64,000 nt of DNA from Strigamia acuminata (Eukaryota > Arthropoda > Chilopoda > Geophilomorpha > Linotaeniidae), in NCBI GenBank assembly GCA_949358305.1, contig OX442315.1:2294001-2358000 (forward strand), written 5' to 3'. Shown piece after piece: positions 20,025 to 31,041 of the stretch. The notes beneath the pieces are model-generated. The model did not search any database and was not told the origin of the DNA. It was given only the letters and a program-made list of their open reading frames with translations. Both the position numbers and the translations under genes were made by a program. Within the stretch, counting starts at the first letter, position 1, and the number at the start of each line of letters is the position of its first letter.

Positions 20025-22150
20025 GTATTCTGAATTCGTTCAACGCGGGCGACGAAGTCTTTGAATGCCCCAAAGGTTTGCGACTTCTGGGCCAACGGGA
20101 TAATCCACGTATAACGTGTGGCATCGTCGATAATGGTGAAAACATAATCCGAACCGCCCAGTGATGTGAGCGGGGCTGGCCCCCACAAATCCATGTGTAG
20201 AAGATCCAAAGGTTTCGATGTACAGGGATTCGGGTCCGGTTTATGTGAAGCTCTGGTCGATTTAGCAATTCTGCAGTCGTTACACGACAATTCTTGTCGG
20301 ACTTCAGCTGGTTGCAGACCATAAACTTGGTCGTTGGCTGCCAGAAGCTTCATTGCATTGGTATGCAGATGACCGAGTCGACTATGCCATAGACCGGTGG
20401 CATCTTTAACCGAAGCAGGATTAGCAATTACCTTTTTCTGTGACGGAGGTAAATTGCCGGGAGGAGGGGAAGTTGGCAGGAATTGCAGAGCATCGGAATA
20501 GGACTGTGTGGTCGGCTTGACAATGACCGGTGGAGGAATAGGAGTAAGGACGGGAAAATGTGTAGGATCGGTCAGGTTTGGAATTGGTTGGGCGGGAATT
20601 GCTTTCACACTCTCAACCGCTGGCGGATCAAAACGATAGTCTGTAATTTCCCGTTGCTTTTGTTTTCCGTTAACCGGTTTCGGAACATTGTCGAAGTCCA
20701 CTTCTGTCGTGACCATTGTTTTAACAGGTTGAATTGGCGGTGGAGTGGCTGTCGCAACCGTCGTCGAACTGATAGGGGCCGAACACAAACCGTCCAAATA
20801 ATACAAGCCACCACGTTCCTTTGCACGAATGATTGGCAAACGATAGTCCGATTCATAAACATTAACTTCTCCGTTGAAAATGTGGATATGATGTCGCGTT
20901 TTATCGATTTTCGACACCGAAATCAAATTGGCTTCGAAATTCGGTGCATATAGAACGTTGGTCAAATCCAAAACGCAATCTGCATCATCAACTGACGTGA
21001 GAAGTTGAACCGTTCCTCGTCCAGTAACTTGCGATTTGCCTTGCCCCAATTCGATATCGAAAGGCGGAATGTTCGTGAAATCGGTGAATAACGCTCGCAC
21101 ATGGGTCACGTGGTCGGTAGCGCCACAGTCAACAATCCACTCATTGGATTGCATAAAGTGGGCAACTGGGCGCTCAACGACTTGCGGTGCACTGCAGAAA
21201 AATGTCCCTTTCCGAATTGGACGTGAGCTCCCTCGAGGACGAGTGTCTTCGACCTTGGCAACGGCGTTCTTATTCCGTCTTCGACTCTTACTTCTCGATG
21301 AGCGTTGTACGGAAGCCGTCGACTGATTCGGGTTCGGATTCTCACGTCGAGGGTGGGGGCACTTATTCGCGTAGTGGCCCATCTGGTCGCAATTGAAACA
21401 CCGAATAGTTGACAAATCACGAGCACCGGATTTATTACGCGGGCGAAACTGTCCTTTCGCAGAAGCATGAGCCGTCGGTGGAGTTGTTCGAAGCAGACCC
21501 GCCGATCTTAAACGAGATTGTTCGGATATCAACTGTTCGGCAACCAAAGTCGGTGTAAATTTGTCATCCGGCCAATGGTAAATTGCGAACGTTGCCTGGG
21601 CATACTCAGGTGGCAATCCCTTAAGATACTGATATGCGTGGTGGTCGGGCGAAGTTTCCTCCTTAACGTCCTTTAATTGCCTCACGTAGTGATCGACTCG
21701 GGCAATAAAATCCGGCATATCCTCGTTGGGTCCAATCTGGAGATTTAAAAACTCCCAACGCATGGCTGCTCTTCTGGCCCGTGAGCTTGGCGCATAAATC
21801 TTAGCCAGCGCGTCCCACGCCTCTTTCGGCGTGTTGCACGTGTCCAACACTGATCTTTTGGGCTCGCTGACTTGGATATAGATGTGACCGAGGGCTTTAT
21901 CTTTCTTGGTCATGTACCGGTCTTTCTCCTTTTCCGTCAAGGTAGCTAAATGTTCGACTTCCTTCTCTTCGGTAACATGCCTCCAAAGGCCCTCGGACTT
22001 TAACCTTTCCGCGGATTGGCTTCCGCGAAATCCGCATTTCGGGGGCGACTATTCTGGGGATTCCGGGTGGACCAAACTCTTCCGGAAAACGTCCGGGGTG
22101 GTGTTGGGAGTGTCAATAGACTGTTTTGTGTCAAGGTTGTCAATTTTCAT
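20025..22150 (-). pseudogene. copia gag-protease-integrase N-portion, with an in-frame stop
   Basis: Reading down the minus strand from an ATG at 22150, an in-frame TAG at 22051-22049 breaks the gag N-terminus. The frame is then open to the gypsy insertion. Visible parts are the UBN2-type capsid region, a CCHC knuckle (CFNCDQMGHYANKC), a protease motif reading Asp-Cys-Gly (WIVDCGATDH) rather than Asp-Ser/Thr-Gly, the GAG-pre-integrase segment (LWHSRLGHLHTNAMKLL) with CNDC, and the first integrase Asp in MDLWGP. At the insertion point the frame matches that of the downstream block once the duplicated GTAT is counted once. The usual N-terminal capsid residues are not recognisable upstream of the stop. 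Confidence 0.85.
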
Positions 22151-22353
22151 GTGAGTATTGGAAGGTTCATTTCTGCACATTCTCATGTATTTTTTTTCAC
22201 AGGAGCGACAAGGAGCGATGAAGCGGGATCGAGCGAGAGTGGGTAAAATAAACTGGTTTACGTCTCCAATGCGCGTTCAAGATGGAATACGAACTCGGAA
22301 TCGACTCCAACACGCCTTCGCGTGACATACGGACGCATTCACGACCCAGATCA
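22151..22353. other. Junction between truncated copia leader and fold-back DNA
   Basis: I see no gene. The sequence contains neither a copia LTR nor a primer site and runs directly into the palindromic array. Confidence 0.4.
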
Positions 22354-23542
22354 AAAAATGATCTCGTATTCGACTCGTTTTCGAGTCGAATGCAAATTTT
22401 GCCCTTCTTTGACGCGAAATCGTATTCGACTCGTTTTCGAGTCGAATGCGAGTTTTGCCCTTCTTCAACGCGAAATCGTATTCGACTCGTTTTCGAGTCG
22501 AATGCGAATTTTGCCCTTTCTCAACGCGAAATCGTATTCGACTCGTTTTCGAGTCGAATGCGAGTTTTGCCCTTCTTCAACGCGAAATCGTATTCGACTC
22601 GTTTTCGAGTCGAATGCGAATTTTGCCCTTCTTCGACGCGAAATCGTATTCGACTCGTTTTCGAGTCGAATGCGAAATCGTATTCGACTCGTTTTCGAGT
22701 CGAATGCGAGTTTTGCCCTTCTTCAACGCGAAATCGTATTCGACTCGTTTTCGAGTCGAATGCGAATTTTGCCCTTTCTCAACGCGAAATCGTATTCGAC
22801 TCGTTTTCGAGTCGAATGCGAGTTTTGCCCTTCTTCAACGCGAAATCGTATTCGACTCGTTTTCGAGTCGAATGCGAATTTTGCCCTTCTTCGACGCGAA
22901 ATCGTATTCGACTCGTTTTCGAGTCGAATGCGAAATCGTATTCGACTCGTTTTCGAGTCGAATGCGAGTTTTGCCCTTCTTCAACGCGAAATCGTATTCG
23001 ACTCGTTTTCGAGTCGAATGCGAATTTTGCCCTTTCTCAACGCGAAATCGTATTCGACTCGTTTTCGAGTCGAATGCGAGTTTTGCCCTTCTTCAACGCG
23101 AAATCGTATTCGACTCGTTTTCGAGTCGAATGCGAATTTTGCCCTTCTTCGACGCGAAATCGTATTCGACTCGTTTTCGAGTCGAATGCGAAATCGTATT
23201 CGACTCGTTTTCGAGTCGAATGCGAGTTTTGCCCTTCTTCAACGCGAAATCGTATTCGACTCGTTTTCGAGTCGAATGCGAATTTTGCCCTTTCTCAACG
23301 CGAAATCGTATTCGACTCGTTTTCGAGTCGAATGCGAGTTTTGCCCTTCTTCAACGCGAAATCGTATTCGACTCGTTTTCGAGTCGAATGCGAATTTTGC
23401 CCTTCTTCAACGCGAAATCGTATTCGACTCGTTTTCGAGTCGAATGCGAATTCGTATTCGACTCGTTTTCGAGTCGAATGCGAATTTTGCCCTTCTTCAA
23501 CGCGAAATCGTATTCGATTCGCTTTCGAATCGTATACGAGAT
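22354..23542 (+). repeat. Left arm: 56-bp hairpin units in a 258-bp higher-order repeat
   Basis: The basic unit is 56 bp and contains the perfect hairpin ATTCGACTCG-TTTT-CGAGTCGAAT followed by a TTTTGCCCTTCTT linker. Four units plus a 34-bp short unit make 258 bp; the short-unit joints at 22671, 22929 and 23187 are exactly 258 apart. Linker variants (TTCAACG, TTCGACG, TCTCAACG) recur in fixed order, showing block amplification. Confidence 0.9.
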
Positions 23543-23580
23543 GGTCGATTTTTGTTTCCCGGACTTTGATTTGTATTCGA

Positions 23581-25233
23581 GTTGTTACGAGTTCGTATTT
23601 TGATCGTATTCGTATTCGAATCGAATTCGAATCGTATTCGAATCGAATACGAATCGAATTCGAGTCGTATTCGAGATGGTCGATGATTTCCACTCGCTCG
23701 TATACGCGTTGTATACGAGCTCGTATTTTGATCGTAATCGTAAACGAATCGTTTACAAGTCGTATACAAGTCGTATACGACGTGTATACACCTCGTATAC
23801 GAACGAAGTTTGTGAAAACACAATTTCCAAATAAGACGTATGTGACTACTATGTGTTTTCATGTCGTAGTAAGTGTCCGGTGGATTTTCCAAACTTCGTT
23901 CGTATACGAGGTGTATACACGTCGTATACGACTTGTATACGACTTGTAAACGATTCGTTTACGATTACGATCAAAATACGAGCTCGTATACAACGCGTAT
24001 ACGAGCGAGTGGAAATCATCGACCATCTCGAATGCGACTCGAATACGATTCGAATACATCTCGAATACATCTCGAATACGAGTCGTACGAGTCAAAGTCC
24101 GGGAACGGGTCATCGACTATCTCGTATTCGAGTTGTTACGAGTTCGTATTTTGATCGTATTCGTATTCGAATCGAATTCGAATCGTATTCGAATCGAATA
24201 CTAATCGAATTCGAGTCGTATTCGAGATGGTCGATGATTTCCACTCGCTCGTATACGCGTTGTATACGAGCTCGTATTTTGATCGTAATCGTAAACGAAT
24301 CGTTTACAAGTCGTATACAAGTCGTATACGACGTGTATACACCTCGTATACGAACGAAGTTTGTGAAAACACAATTTCCAAATAAGACGTATGTGACTAC
24401 TATGTGTTTTCATGTCGTAGTAAGTGTCCGGTGGATTTTCCAAACTTCGTTCGTATACGAGGTGTATACACGTCGTATACGACTTGTATACGACTTGTAA
24501 ACGATTCGTTTACGATTACGATCAAAATACGAGCTCGTATACAACGCGTATACGAGCGAGTGGAAATCATCGACCATCTCGAATGCGACTCGAATACGAT
24601 TCGAATACATCTCGAATACATCTCGAATACGAGTCGTACGAGTCAAAGTCCGGGAACGGGTCATCGACTATCTCGTATTCGAGTTGTTACGAGTTCGTAT
24701 TTTGATCGTATTCGTATTCGAATCGAATTCGAATCGTATTCGAATCGAATACTAATCGAATTCGAGTCGTATTCGAGATGGTCGATGATTTCCACTCGCT
24801 CGTATACGCGTTGTATACGAGCTCGTATTTTGATCGTAATCGTAAACGAATCGTTTACAAGTCGTATACAAGTCGTATACGACGTGTATACACCTCGTAT
24901 ACGAACGAAGTTTGTGAAAACACAATTTCCAAATAAGACGTATGTGACTACTATGTGTTTTCATGTCGTAGTAAGTGTCCGGTGGATTTTCCAAACTTCG
25001 TTCGTATACGAGGTGTATACACGTCGTATACGACTTGTATACGACTTGTAAACGATTCGTTTACGATTACGATCAAAATACGAGCTCGTATACAACGCGT
25101 ATACGAGCGAGTGGAAATCATCGACCATCTCGAATACGACTCGAATTCGATTCGTATTCGATTCGAATACGATTCGAATTCGATTCGAATACGAATACGA
25201 TCAAAATACGAACTCGTAACAACTCGAATACAA
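23581..25233. repeat. 551-bp tandem repeats, each itself palindromic (central block)
   Basis: The marker GTTGTTACGAG occurs at 23581, 24132 and 24683, exactly 551 apart. Each unit has two arms of about 140 bp, rich in CGTATACGA-like motifs, mirrored around a spacer of about 79 bp (for the middle unit 24363-24441). The third unit is modified at its right end to mirror the left arm. Confidence 0.9.
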
Positions 25234-25261
25234 ATCAAAGTCCGGGAAACAAAAATCGACC

Positions 25262-26490
25262 ATCTCGTATACGATTCGAAAGCGAATCGAATACGATTTC
25301 GCGTTGAAGAAGGGCAAAATTCGCATTCGACTCGAAAACGAGTCGAATACGAATTCGCATTCGACTCGAAAACGAGTCGAATACGATTTCGCGTTGAAGA
25401 AGGGCAAAATTCGCATTCGACTCGAAAACGAGTCGAATACGATTTCGCGTTGAAGAAGGGCAAAACTCGCATTCGACTCGAAAACGAGTCGAATACGATT
25501 TCGCGTTGAGAAAGGGCAAAATTCGCATTCGACTCGAAAACGAGTCGAATACGATTTCGCGTTGAAGAAGGGCAAAACTCGCATTCGACTCGAAAACGAG
25601 TCGAATACGATTTCGCATTCGACTCGAAAACGAGTCGAATACGATTTCGCGTCGAAGAAGGGCAAAATTCGCATTCGACTCGAAAACGAGTCGAATACGA
25701 TTTCGCGTTGAAGAAGGGCAAAACTCGCATTCGACTCGAAAACGAGTCGAATACGATTTCGCGTTGAGAAAGGGCAAAATTCGCATTCGACTCGAAAACG
25801 AGTCGAATACGATTTCGCGTTGAAGAAGGGCAAAACTCGCATTCGACTCGAAAACGAGTCGAATACGATTTCGCATTCGACTCGAAAACGAGTCGAATAC
25901 GATTTCGCGTCGAAGAAGGGCAAAATTCGCATTCGACTCGAAAACGAGTCGAATACGATTTCGCGTTGAAGAAGGGCAAAACTCGCATTCGACTCGAAAA
26001 CGAGTCGAATACGATTTCGCGTTGAGAAAGGGCAAAATTCGCATTCGACTCGAAAACGAGTCGAATACGATTTCGCGTTGAAGAAGGGCAAAACTCGTAC
26101 TCGACTCGAAAACGAGTCGAATACGATTTCGCGTTGAAGAAGGGCAAAACTCGTACTCGACTCGAAAACGAGTCGAATACGATTTCGCGTTGAAGAAGGG
26201 CAAAACTCGTACTCGACTCGAAAGCGAGTCGAATACGATTTCGCGTTGAAGAAGGGCAAAACTCGTACTCGACTCGAAAGCGAGTCGAATACGATTTCGC
26301 GTTGAAGAAGGGCAAAACTCGTACTCGACTCGAAAACGAGTCGAATACGATTTCGCGTTGAAGAAGGGCAAAACTCGTACTCGACTCGAAAGCGAGTCGA
26401 ATACGATTTCGCGTTGAAAAAGGGAAAAACTCGTACTCGACTAGAAAGCGAGTCGAATACGATTCCGCGTTGAAAAAGAGAAAAACTCGT
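25262..26490 (-). repeat. Right arm: inverted copy of the 56-bp/258-bp array
   Basis: Mirror of the left arm up to about 26095. The outer 400 bases contain about seven extra units in which the hairpin flank GCATTCG is replaced by GTACTCG and some stems carry AAAGC instead of AAAAC. This variant block has no counterpart at the left end, so it expanded after or independently of the inversion. Confidence 0.85.
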
Positions 26491-26499
26491 ACGCGATTC

Positions 26500-27760
26500 A
26501 GTGAAACTAAATTTACATGTGCGCGTTGACGCGCGCGATTCGTGTGTTCTACGTGAGTAAATAGAGTGCGCGTCACATATGAATACAAAATGTCGACCAT
26601 GCGTCGCCACGATGCCAGTGGACGAATTCTGCGAATTCGTGCAAACGCAGAAAGTTAAAAATATTCAAATTTGACGCCCACGATGACACGTTCGTAGTAG
26701 ACGCCTCCACAACTGCTTTTGAAAAGAATTTGATAAATGTTTGGAAATAATATTTAGGATTTTCTTTAATCATATCAGGAAACTGAAAACAGAAATAAAG
26801 TTTATACATTGGAAATTTTTTATAATAAAATTACGTATTAAACATTATATAGCGTGAGAATGGACACTTTGATATGAAAGCGAATATTTTCGAAATTAAA
26901 ACAATTATTTTCAAAGTTAAAACGACTATTTTCGAGTATTGTTAATTCAAAACGACGTGCAGCATGGGAATAAAAAAAATTAATTGAGACGCGCTTATGA
27001 CACGCGCTGCACAGCCTCACGAATCCTAGAGGCATCCACAACTATACGCGTCGGCCCTGACGCGGTCGTCTAGACGAGCGCATCTGGACGCGCACAAAGC
27101 TAAGTTCACATGTGCGCGTCTAAACGCGCGCGTCAAGGCCGACGCGTATGGCTGAGGACGCACTTAGGATTCGCGAGGCTGTGCAGCGCATGTCACAAGC
27201 TCGCGTCAACCAATTTTTTGGTTCCCATGCAGCACAAAAACAAAAATTGTTAAGTTGCTTAAGAATTGATTTTTTTTGGTATTTCATTGTTGATTATTAA
27301 TTTAAAGAATATTTAATTGTTTTTTAAAATGGGAAAAGTTGAAAATTTGGTGGGTTTTTGTGTTTGCTTGCTCGACGGGAAATTGCAATCTCCCCGGCCG
27401 CAGCAGGCGAGCATTGAGCGGCATGTAATTTCCACGCGCACCGTCGAAAGGATTGTATTTGTTTATGAACTCTTTTTTTCTTGTATTGTTTTTCGTGTAT
27501 TGTTTTGACGTGAAAACAATTCATTTCAATAGAATGTGACTGTTTTCAATGTAAAAATCAATGATTTCACTGGAAAACAAAGGTGGCAACGAGTGGTCGC
27601 GCGCGTCAAAGTTGAATATTTTCAACTTTCGGCGTTCGCGCGATTTCGGGGAATTCGTCCACTTGCGGCGCGGCGACGCGCGCGGCGACGTATGGTCAAC
27701 GTTTTGCATTCACATGTCGAACGCGCGAACTTAGCTTTTACACGCGTGTGTCACGCGATA
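26500..27760. mobile_element. Older, diverged fold-back element
   Basis: Two concentric inverted repeats are visible. The outer pair 26575-26672 and 27606-27725 shares a GAATTCGTCCACT core at roughly 80 percent identity by eye. The inner pair 26955-27062 and 27128-27234 shares GCGCTGCACAGCCTC and GAATCCTA. Both centre near 27.1 kb. CACATGTGCGCG(T/C) motifs recur at 26515 and 27108. There is no coding capacity. Confidence 0.65.
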
Positions 27761-28022
27761 GAAGACGCGTCGTCTACAAAACACACGTAAATAAATAAAT
27801 AAATATTTTTGGTGGTTAACCCGTGTGTCTTTCCATGGAAAAAAAAAGAGAAGAGTTTTCTCGTCGTAAGATTTCTCTCAAAAATCTCTAAAACACGATA
27901 GAAAGCAGTCCAACAATCGAATTTGGCGCCATCGTACGAAGCGATTTGATTGGCCAACAATGAGCAGAGTCGTGATTGGTCTTGTCTATGCCTCCTGGAT
28001 GCAGAACTAACCACCCGACATC
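27761..28022. other. Intergenic, no feature seen
   Basis: Short AT-rich sequence with a small AAAT run. No splice-consistent coding sequence was found. Confidence 0.4.
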
Positions 28023-29468
28023 ATGGACGCCTTAGTACCACAATTGATAGAAGATTTTAATGTAATTGGGGTAATTTTTATCACGAATTTTTGTCAAACG
28101 TACAGTCCCGAGTGAGTGAGTGAGCGAATGAGTGAATGAGTGAGCGAGTGAGCGAGGTGATGCGTGTGACTAACGTCCATTGGACGTTTCGTCCGTCGTT
28201 AACAGAGATCGAAACTGAGTTTACGTCCCATTCGTTTTCCTTTGTTCAGGTTTTATTCATTTATATAACCTCCATCTTCCTCACTTTTTTTTTTTTTTTT
28301 TTTTTTTTTTCTTTTTTTACAGGTCGCTACGGAGAAAAACAGAGAGATTGGAGGGGATGGGGAAGAGGAAACGACGACTACATCGAATTTGTCGTCCGCT
28401 GTGCCATTGACCGACACGCCGTCAAAAATGGATCCTATTCCATCTAAACGCGCTTGTTTAGTGGGTGATGGAGAGATGGAAGACCCGGCGCAAGTTAACG
28501 AGGTACTGATTCGTTCGTTTGCTTTATTTGTCATCAATCTATTTATTTGTTCATCCGTTTTTTTTTTTTTTGTTTTTTTTTGTTTTTTTTTTTTTTTTTA
28601 TCCGTTTGTCTTTTTTCTCTCTTTCAAGTCGTGTCGAGGAGAGGCGTCGCCACTGCTGCCACCGCCGCAGCGCGAGAAAAAGACGGTGGCGGGGGCGGTG
28701 AAAAAAGCCAGGCAGATCGCGTGGACTCTAGCAAAGAGATTCACGGGGACAACCAAACGAATTGAGAGGATCGAAGAGTACATGGGTTGGAGGTGGCGTG
28801 GCAGGAAGGAGATGATAGGTCGGTTGAGATCAATGGAGAAGAAGTTGAAGCGGATGGAAAGCGACCTGGACTGGGTCGATACAGATGTGTATGATATGGA
28901 AGTGGAGGTGGAGATAACTGAGGAGGATAGAGAGGTGGACGTGGATGGAGTGGAAGCGGAAGTTGAAGTGGCTATGGGTGAAGTGGAGGTGGCGGAGGCG
29001 AGATCAGGGGAACGGGAGCAGCGGGAGCGGGATGATGTCGAACCGGTCGCCGAGAAAACGCGCGATGGTGGCATTCTTTTATCGTCTATTGCGGCGGACA
29101 CGGTCGAATCCGTGTTAAAGAAATTGTCTGGCAAGGTAAGAATAAAACGCACGATGACGCGCGCGACCACTTTTCGACCTTTCATGTACATTCATTTTTG
29201 TTTGATAATTTTCAGTGTGTCGATTTGATGGCGTTGACTTCGATCAAGTCTGTCGAATCGCTGTACAAGTTTCAGCAACGGGTCTGCCAACCGGTAAACA
29301 TGTTTGGTGCGCATCCACCTTTTTTGATTGTTTCTCTTATTTTTTCTTTCTTTTCAGAGGGTAATTGATGATGACGACGACGGTGACGATGTTGATAGTG
29401 ACGATGGTGATAGTGACGATGGTGATAGTGACGATGGTGAAGATGATGACGATGACAATGTCGACTAG
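28023..29468 (+). CDS. Coiled-coil/acidic-tail protein, paralogue 1 (5 exons)
   Basis: Exons, all joined in phase 0: a possible first exon 28023-28061 (or to 28070), then 28323-28502, 28629-29135, 29216-29293 and 29358-29468. All introns are GT-AG and the acceptors follow long T runs. If the first exon is wrong, translation would start at the Met in MDPIPSKR within exon 2. The protein has a Ser/Thr-rich N-part, a basic segment (KRIERIEEYMGWRWRGRK), a predicted coiled coil, a Glu/Asp-rich middle, and an Asp-rich end encoded by GAT/GAC repeats. Family and function are unknown; charge and coiled coil suggest a nuclear scaffold or chromatin role. Exon layout matches three paralogues at 39.5, 55.3 and 60.9 kb. 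Confidence 0.6.
28264..28322 (+). repeat. Poly-T tract before a splice acceptor
   Basis: A run of about 26 T plus a second pyrimidine run ends in ACAG at 28322. It is typical of the exaggerated pyrimidine tracts of this gene cluster. Confidence 0.6.
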
Positions 29469-29486
29469 ACAGATCATTCGAATTTT

Positions 29487-29570
29487 TTATTTTATTTTAT
29501 TTTATTTTATTTTATTTTATTTTATTTTATTTTATTTTATTTTATTTTATTTTATTTAATTTTATTTTAT
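29487..29570 (+). repeat. (TTTTA)n microsatellite
   Basis: About 16 tandem TTTTA copies lie directly after the stop codon of the coiled-coil gene, in its 3' UTR. Confidence 0.9.
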
Positions 29571-30300
29571 TTTTTTCTTTTTCTTTATTTCTTCTTTCGT
29601 GTGTTGTTATGTTTTAATTAAATAAATAAATAGTAGTTGTCGTACAATTTCATCATCAAACAAGTGGTTTAACATCGTTGTTATTACTGTTTGTTTGTTA
29701 AATTATTTGTCGTGTTCGGTTCGGCTTTGTGGAACAATCATGATTGTGTGAAAAGTTTGGGACACCTGTCGTTGATTTCGTGTATCACCTGTTGTCTGGT
29801 GTGCTTTTTAGCCACTGACTGTCGGGTCCCGTTGGCAGGACTGAGACCGAATTGGCGTTCTATTTTTCTCTCCTTTCAGGTCGGGAGATGGACAAACGCC
29901 ATGCGGAACGGCAGTTGCGATCGGTCGTCCATCGCGGTATTCTCGCGCTAGTTTTATGCTTGTATTGGACGCGCACACATTGCAAAAATAAAAGATAAAT
30001 TAGCGTACTGTATCGAAACCTTGGTCCGGCTTTTGAGGAATTTTTTTTTTTCTTTCTCGTCAACAAAATATACGCGCGATCACACGTAATAACGTCAAAA
30101 AATGTTTAATAAACGCCCAAAAACCGTGCATTGGAGTCGTGAGCGCATTCCGTATTGCAGCGCGACCACGCGCGGATGCACATTGGAGTCGTGGACGACT
30201 TTGCGTCGCAATGTGATCGCGGGGAACGGGCTACACGCACGCTCGAATATGATGCGCGCGTCGGCAAACAATATTATCTCGTGATCGCGCGTCGTGAACC
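29571..30300 (+). other. Intergenic stretch with one doubtful mini-exon
   Basis: A pyrimidine tract ending TTTCAG at about 29879 precedes, ten bases on, an ATG opening a 36-codon frame (MDKRHAERQLRS...) with a short hydrophobic run (GILALVLCLYW), closed by TAA, with AATAAA nearby at about 29986. It could be a small protein gene, a terminal exon, or chance. Confidence 0.25.
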
Positions 30301-30525
30301 TACCGGGCGGATGTGACGCGTGAATAACCCCAGGATCAAGTTTCACGAAAACCTGATTTCGAAGAAAAAAACAACATACCGGTCAGATGTGACGCGTGGA
30401 TAACCCCAGGGTCAGGTTTCACGAAAACCTGATTTCGAGGAAAAAATAACCTACCAGGCGGATGTGACGCATGGATAACCCCAGGATCAGGTTTCACGAA
30501 AACCTGATTTCAAGGAAAAAACGAA
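30301..30525 (+). repeat. Three tandem copies of a 75-76 bp repeat with a hairpin
   Basis: Copies begin TACC at about 30301, 30377 and 30452. Each holds GATGTGACGC(G/A)TG, ATAACCCCAG and the inverted repeat TCAGGTTT-CACGA-AAACCTGA. The copies differ at a handful of bases. Confidence 0.85.
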
Positions 30526-31041
30526 AAGACGCACAAAGACTACAGGATAAAAATGATACGTAGAGAGAAGAAAATAGAAATTGATTCCCCGATTCGTGAA
30601 ATTAATTTCACATCGTGTACTCCAACCATTAATTGCATTGTCGTATTAGGTGTTGTGTGAAACGAAGATCGTAAACGTTTCGATCGGTTTACGATTTAAA
30701 TTTCATCTCTCGGTGCGCGTCGCATCGTCCTAAATGACGCGAATTCATATCACCGCGTTCGCCAGATTCACGAGCACTTCCAAACCGTTCGTTTCGGACC
30801 TTCGCGGGGATCCGGAGGGTTTCGGTGTCTGTCTGGTCTCATGTCCCAGACTCGCTGCGTTGCGCAGTCACCGGCCAACCAAATGTGTCGGTTAGACGCG
30901 TCGCAATGAATAGGGGCAGACATGGATGTGTGTTAAAAAATAAACAATAGTTGGCTGCTGCGGATAACCTCGACCACTCGTCTCAATCGTTCGCTCAACC
31001 GACAGGGGCGCACCACTGCAGATTTAAATTTTCAGATTTCA
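30526..31041. other. Intergenic, no gene seen
   Basis: No splice-supported coding sequence. Sequence just before 31042 (TTTTCAG) is a splice acceptor for the next gene. Confidence 0.4.

Larger units (their letters stand above)
8421..22150 (-). mobile_element. Second Ty1/copia element, minus strand, split by a gypsy insertion and 5'-truncated
   Basis: Two blocks of one copia polyprotein lie at 20025-22150 (gag, protease, integrase N-part) and 9737-12633 (rest of integrase, reverse transcriptase, RNase H). They are separated exactly by the 7,391-bp gypsy element and share the 4-bp duplication GTAT, so the gypsy element is younger. No 5' LTR is visible above 22150, where fold-back DNA begins, so the element's 5' end is lost or displaced. 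Confidence 0.85.
22354..26490. mobile_element. Giant hierarchical palindrome, fold-back (FB-like) element
   Basis: Bases at position p on the left are the complement of 48804 minus p on the right. I verified this at several landmarks: 23521/25283, 23187/25617, 22929/25875, 24351/24453. The mirror symmetry holds from about 22709 to 24362 and 24442 to 26095. Outside that the same repeat units continue but are no longer mirror copies. Long inverted repeats made of short tandem repeats around a small loop are the hallmark of Drosophila FB/Galileo-type fold-back elements; that assignment is inference. No transposase is encoded. Confidence 0.85.

Noticed and set aside
22282-23949. Long plus-strand frames (up to 555 codons) through the hairpin array
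   Set aside because: All three frames are open because of repeat geometry; composition is that of hairpin units and no domain is visible.
22354-26490. CRISPR-like array
   Set aside because: Units are 56 bp with nearly constant linkers rather than unique spacers, the arrangement is palindromic, and the genome is eukaryotic.
24951-26610. Matching long minus-strand frames in the right arm
   Set aside because: Mirror image of the left-arm artefact.
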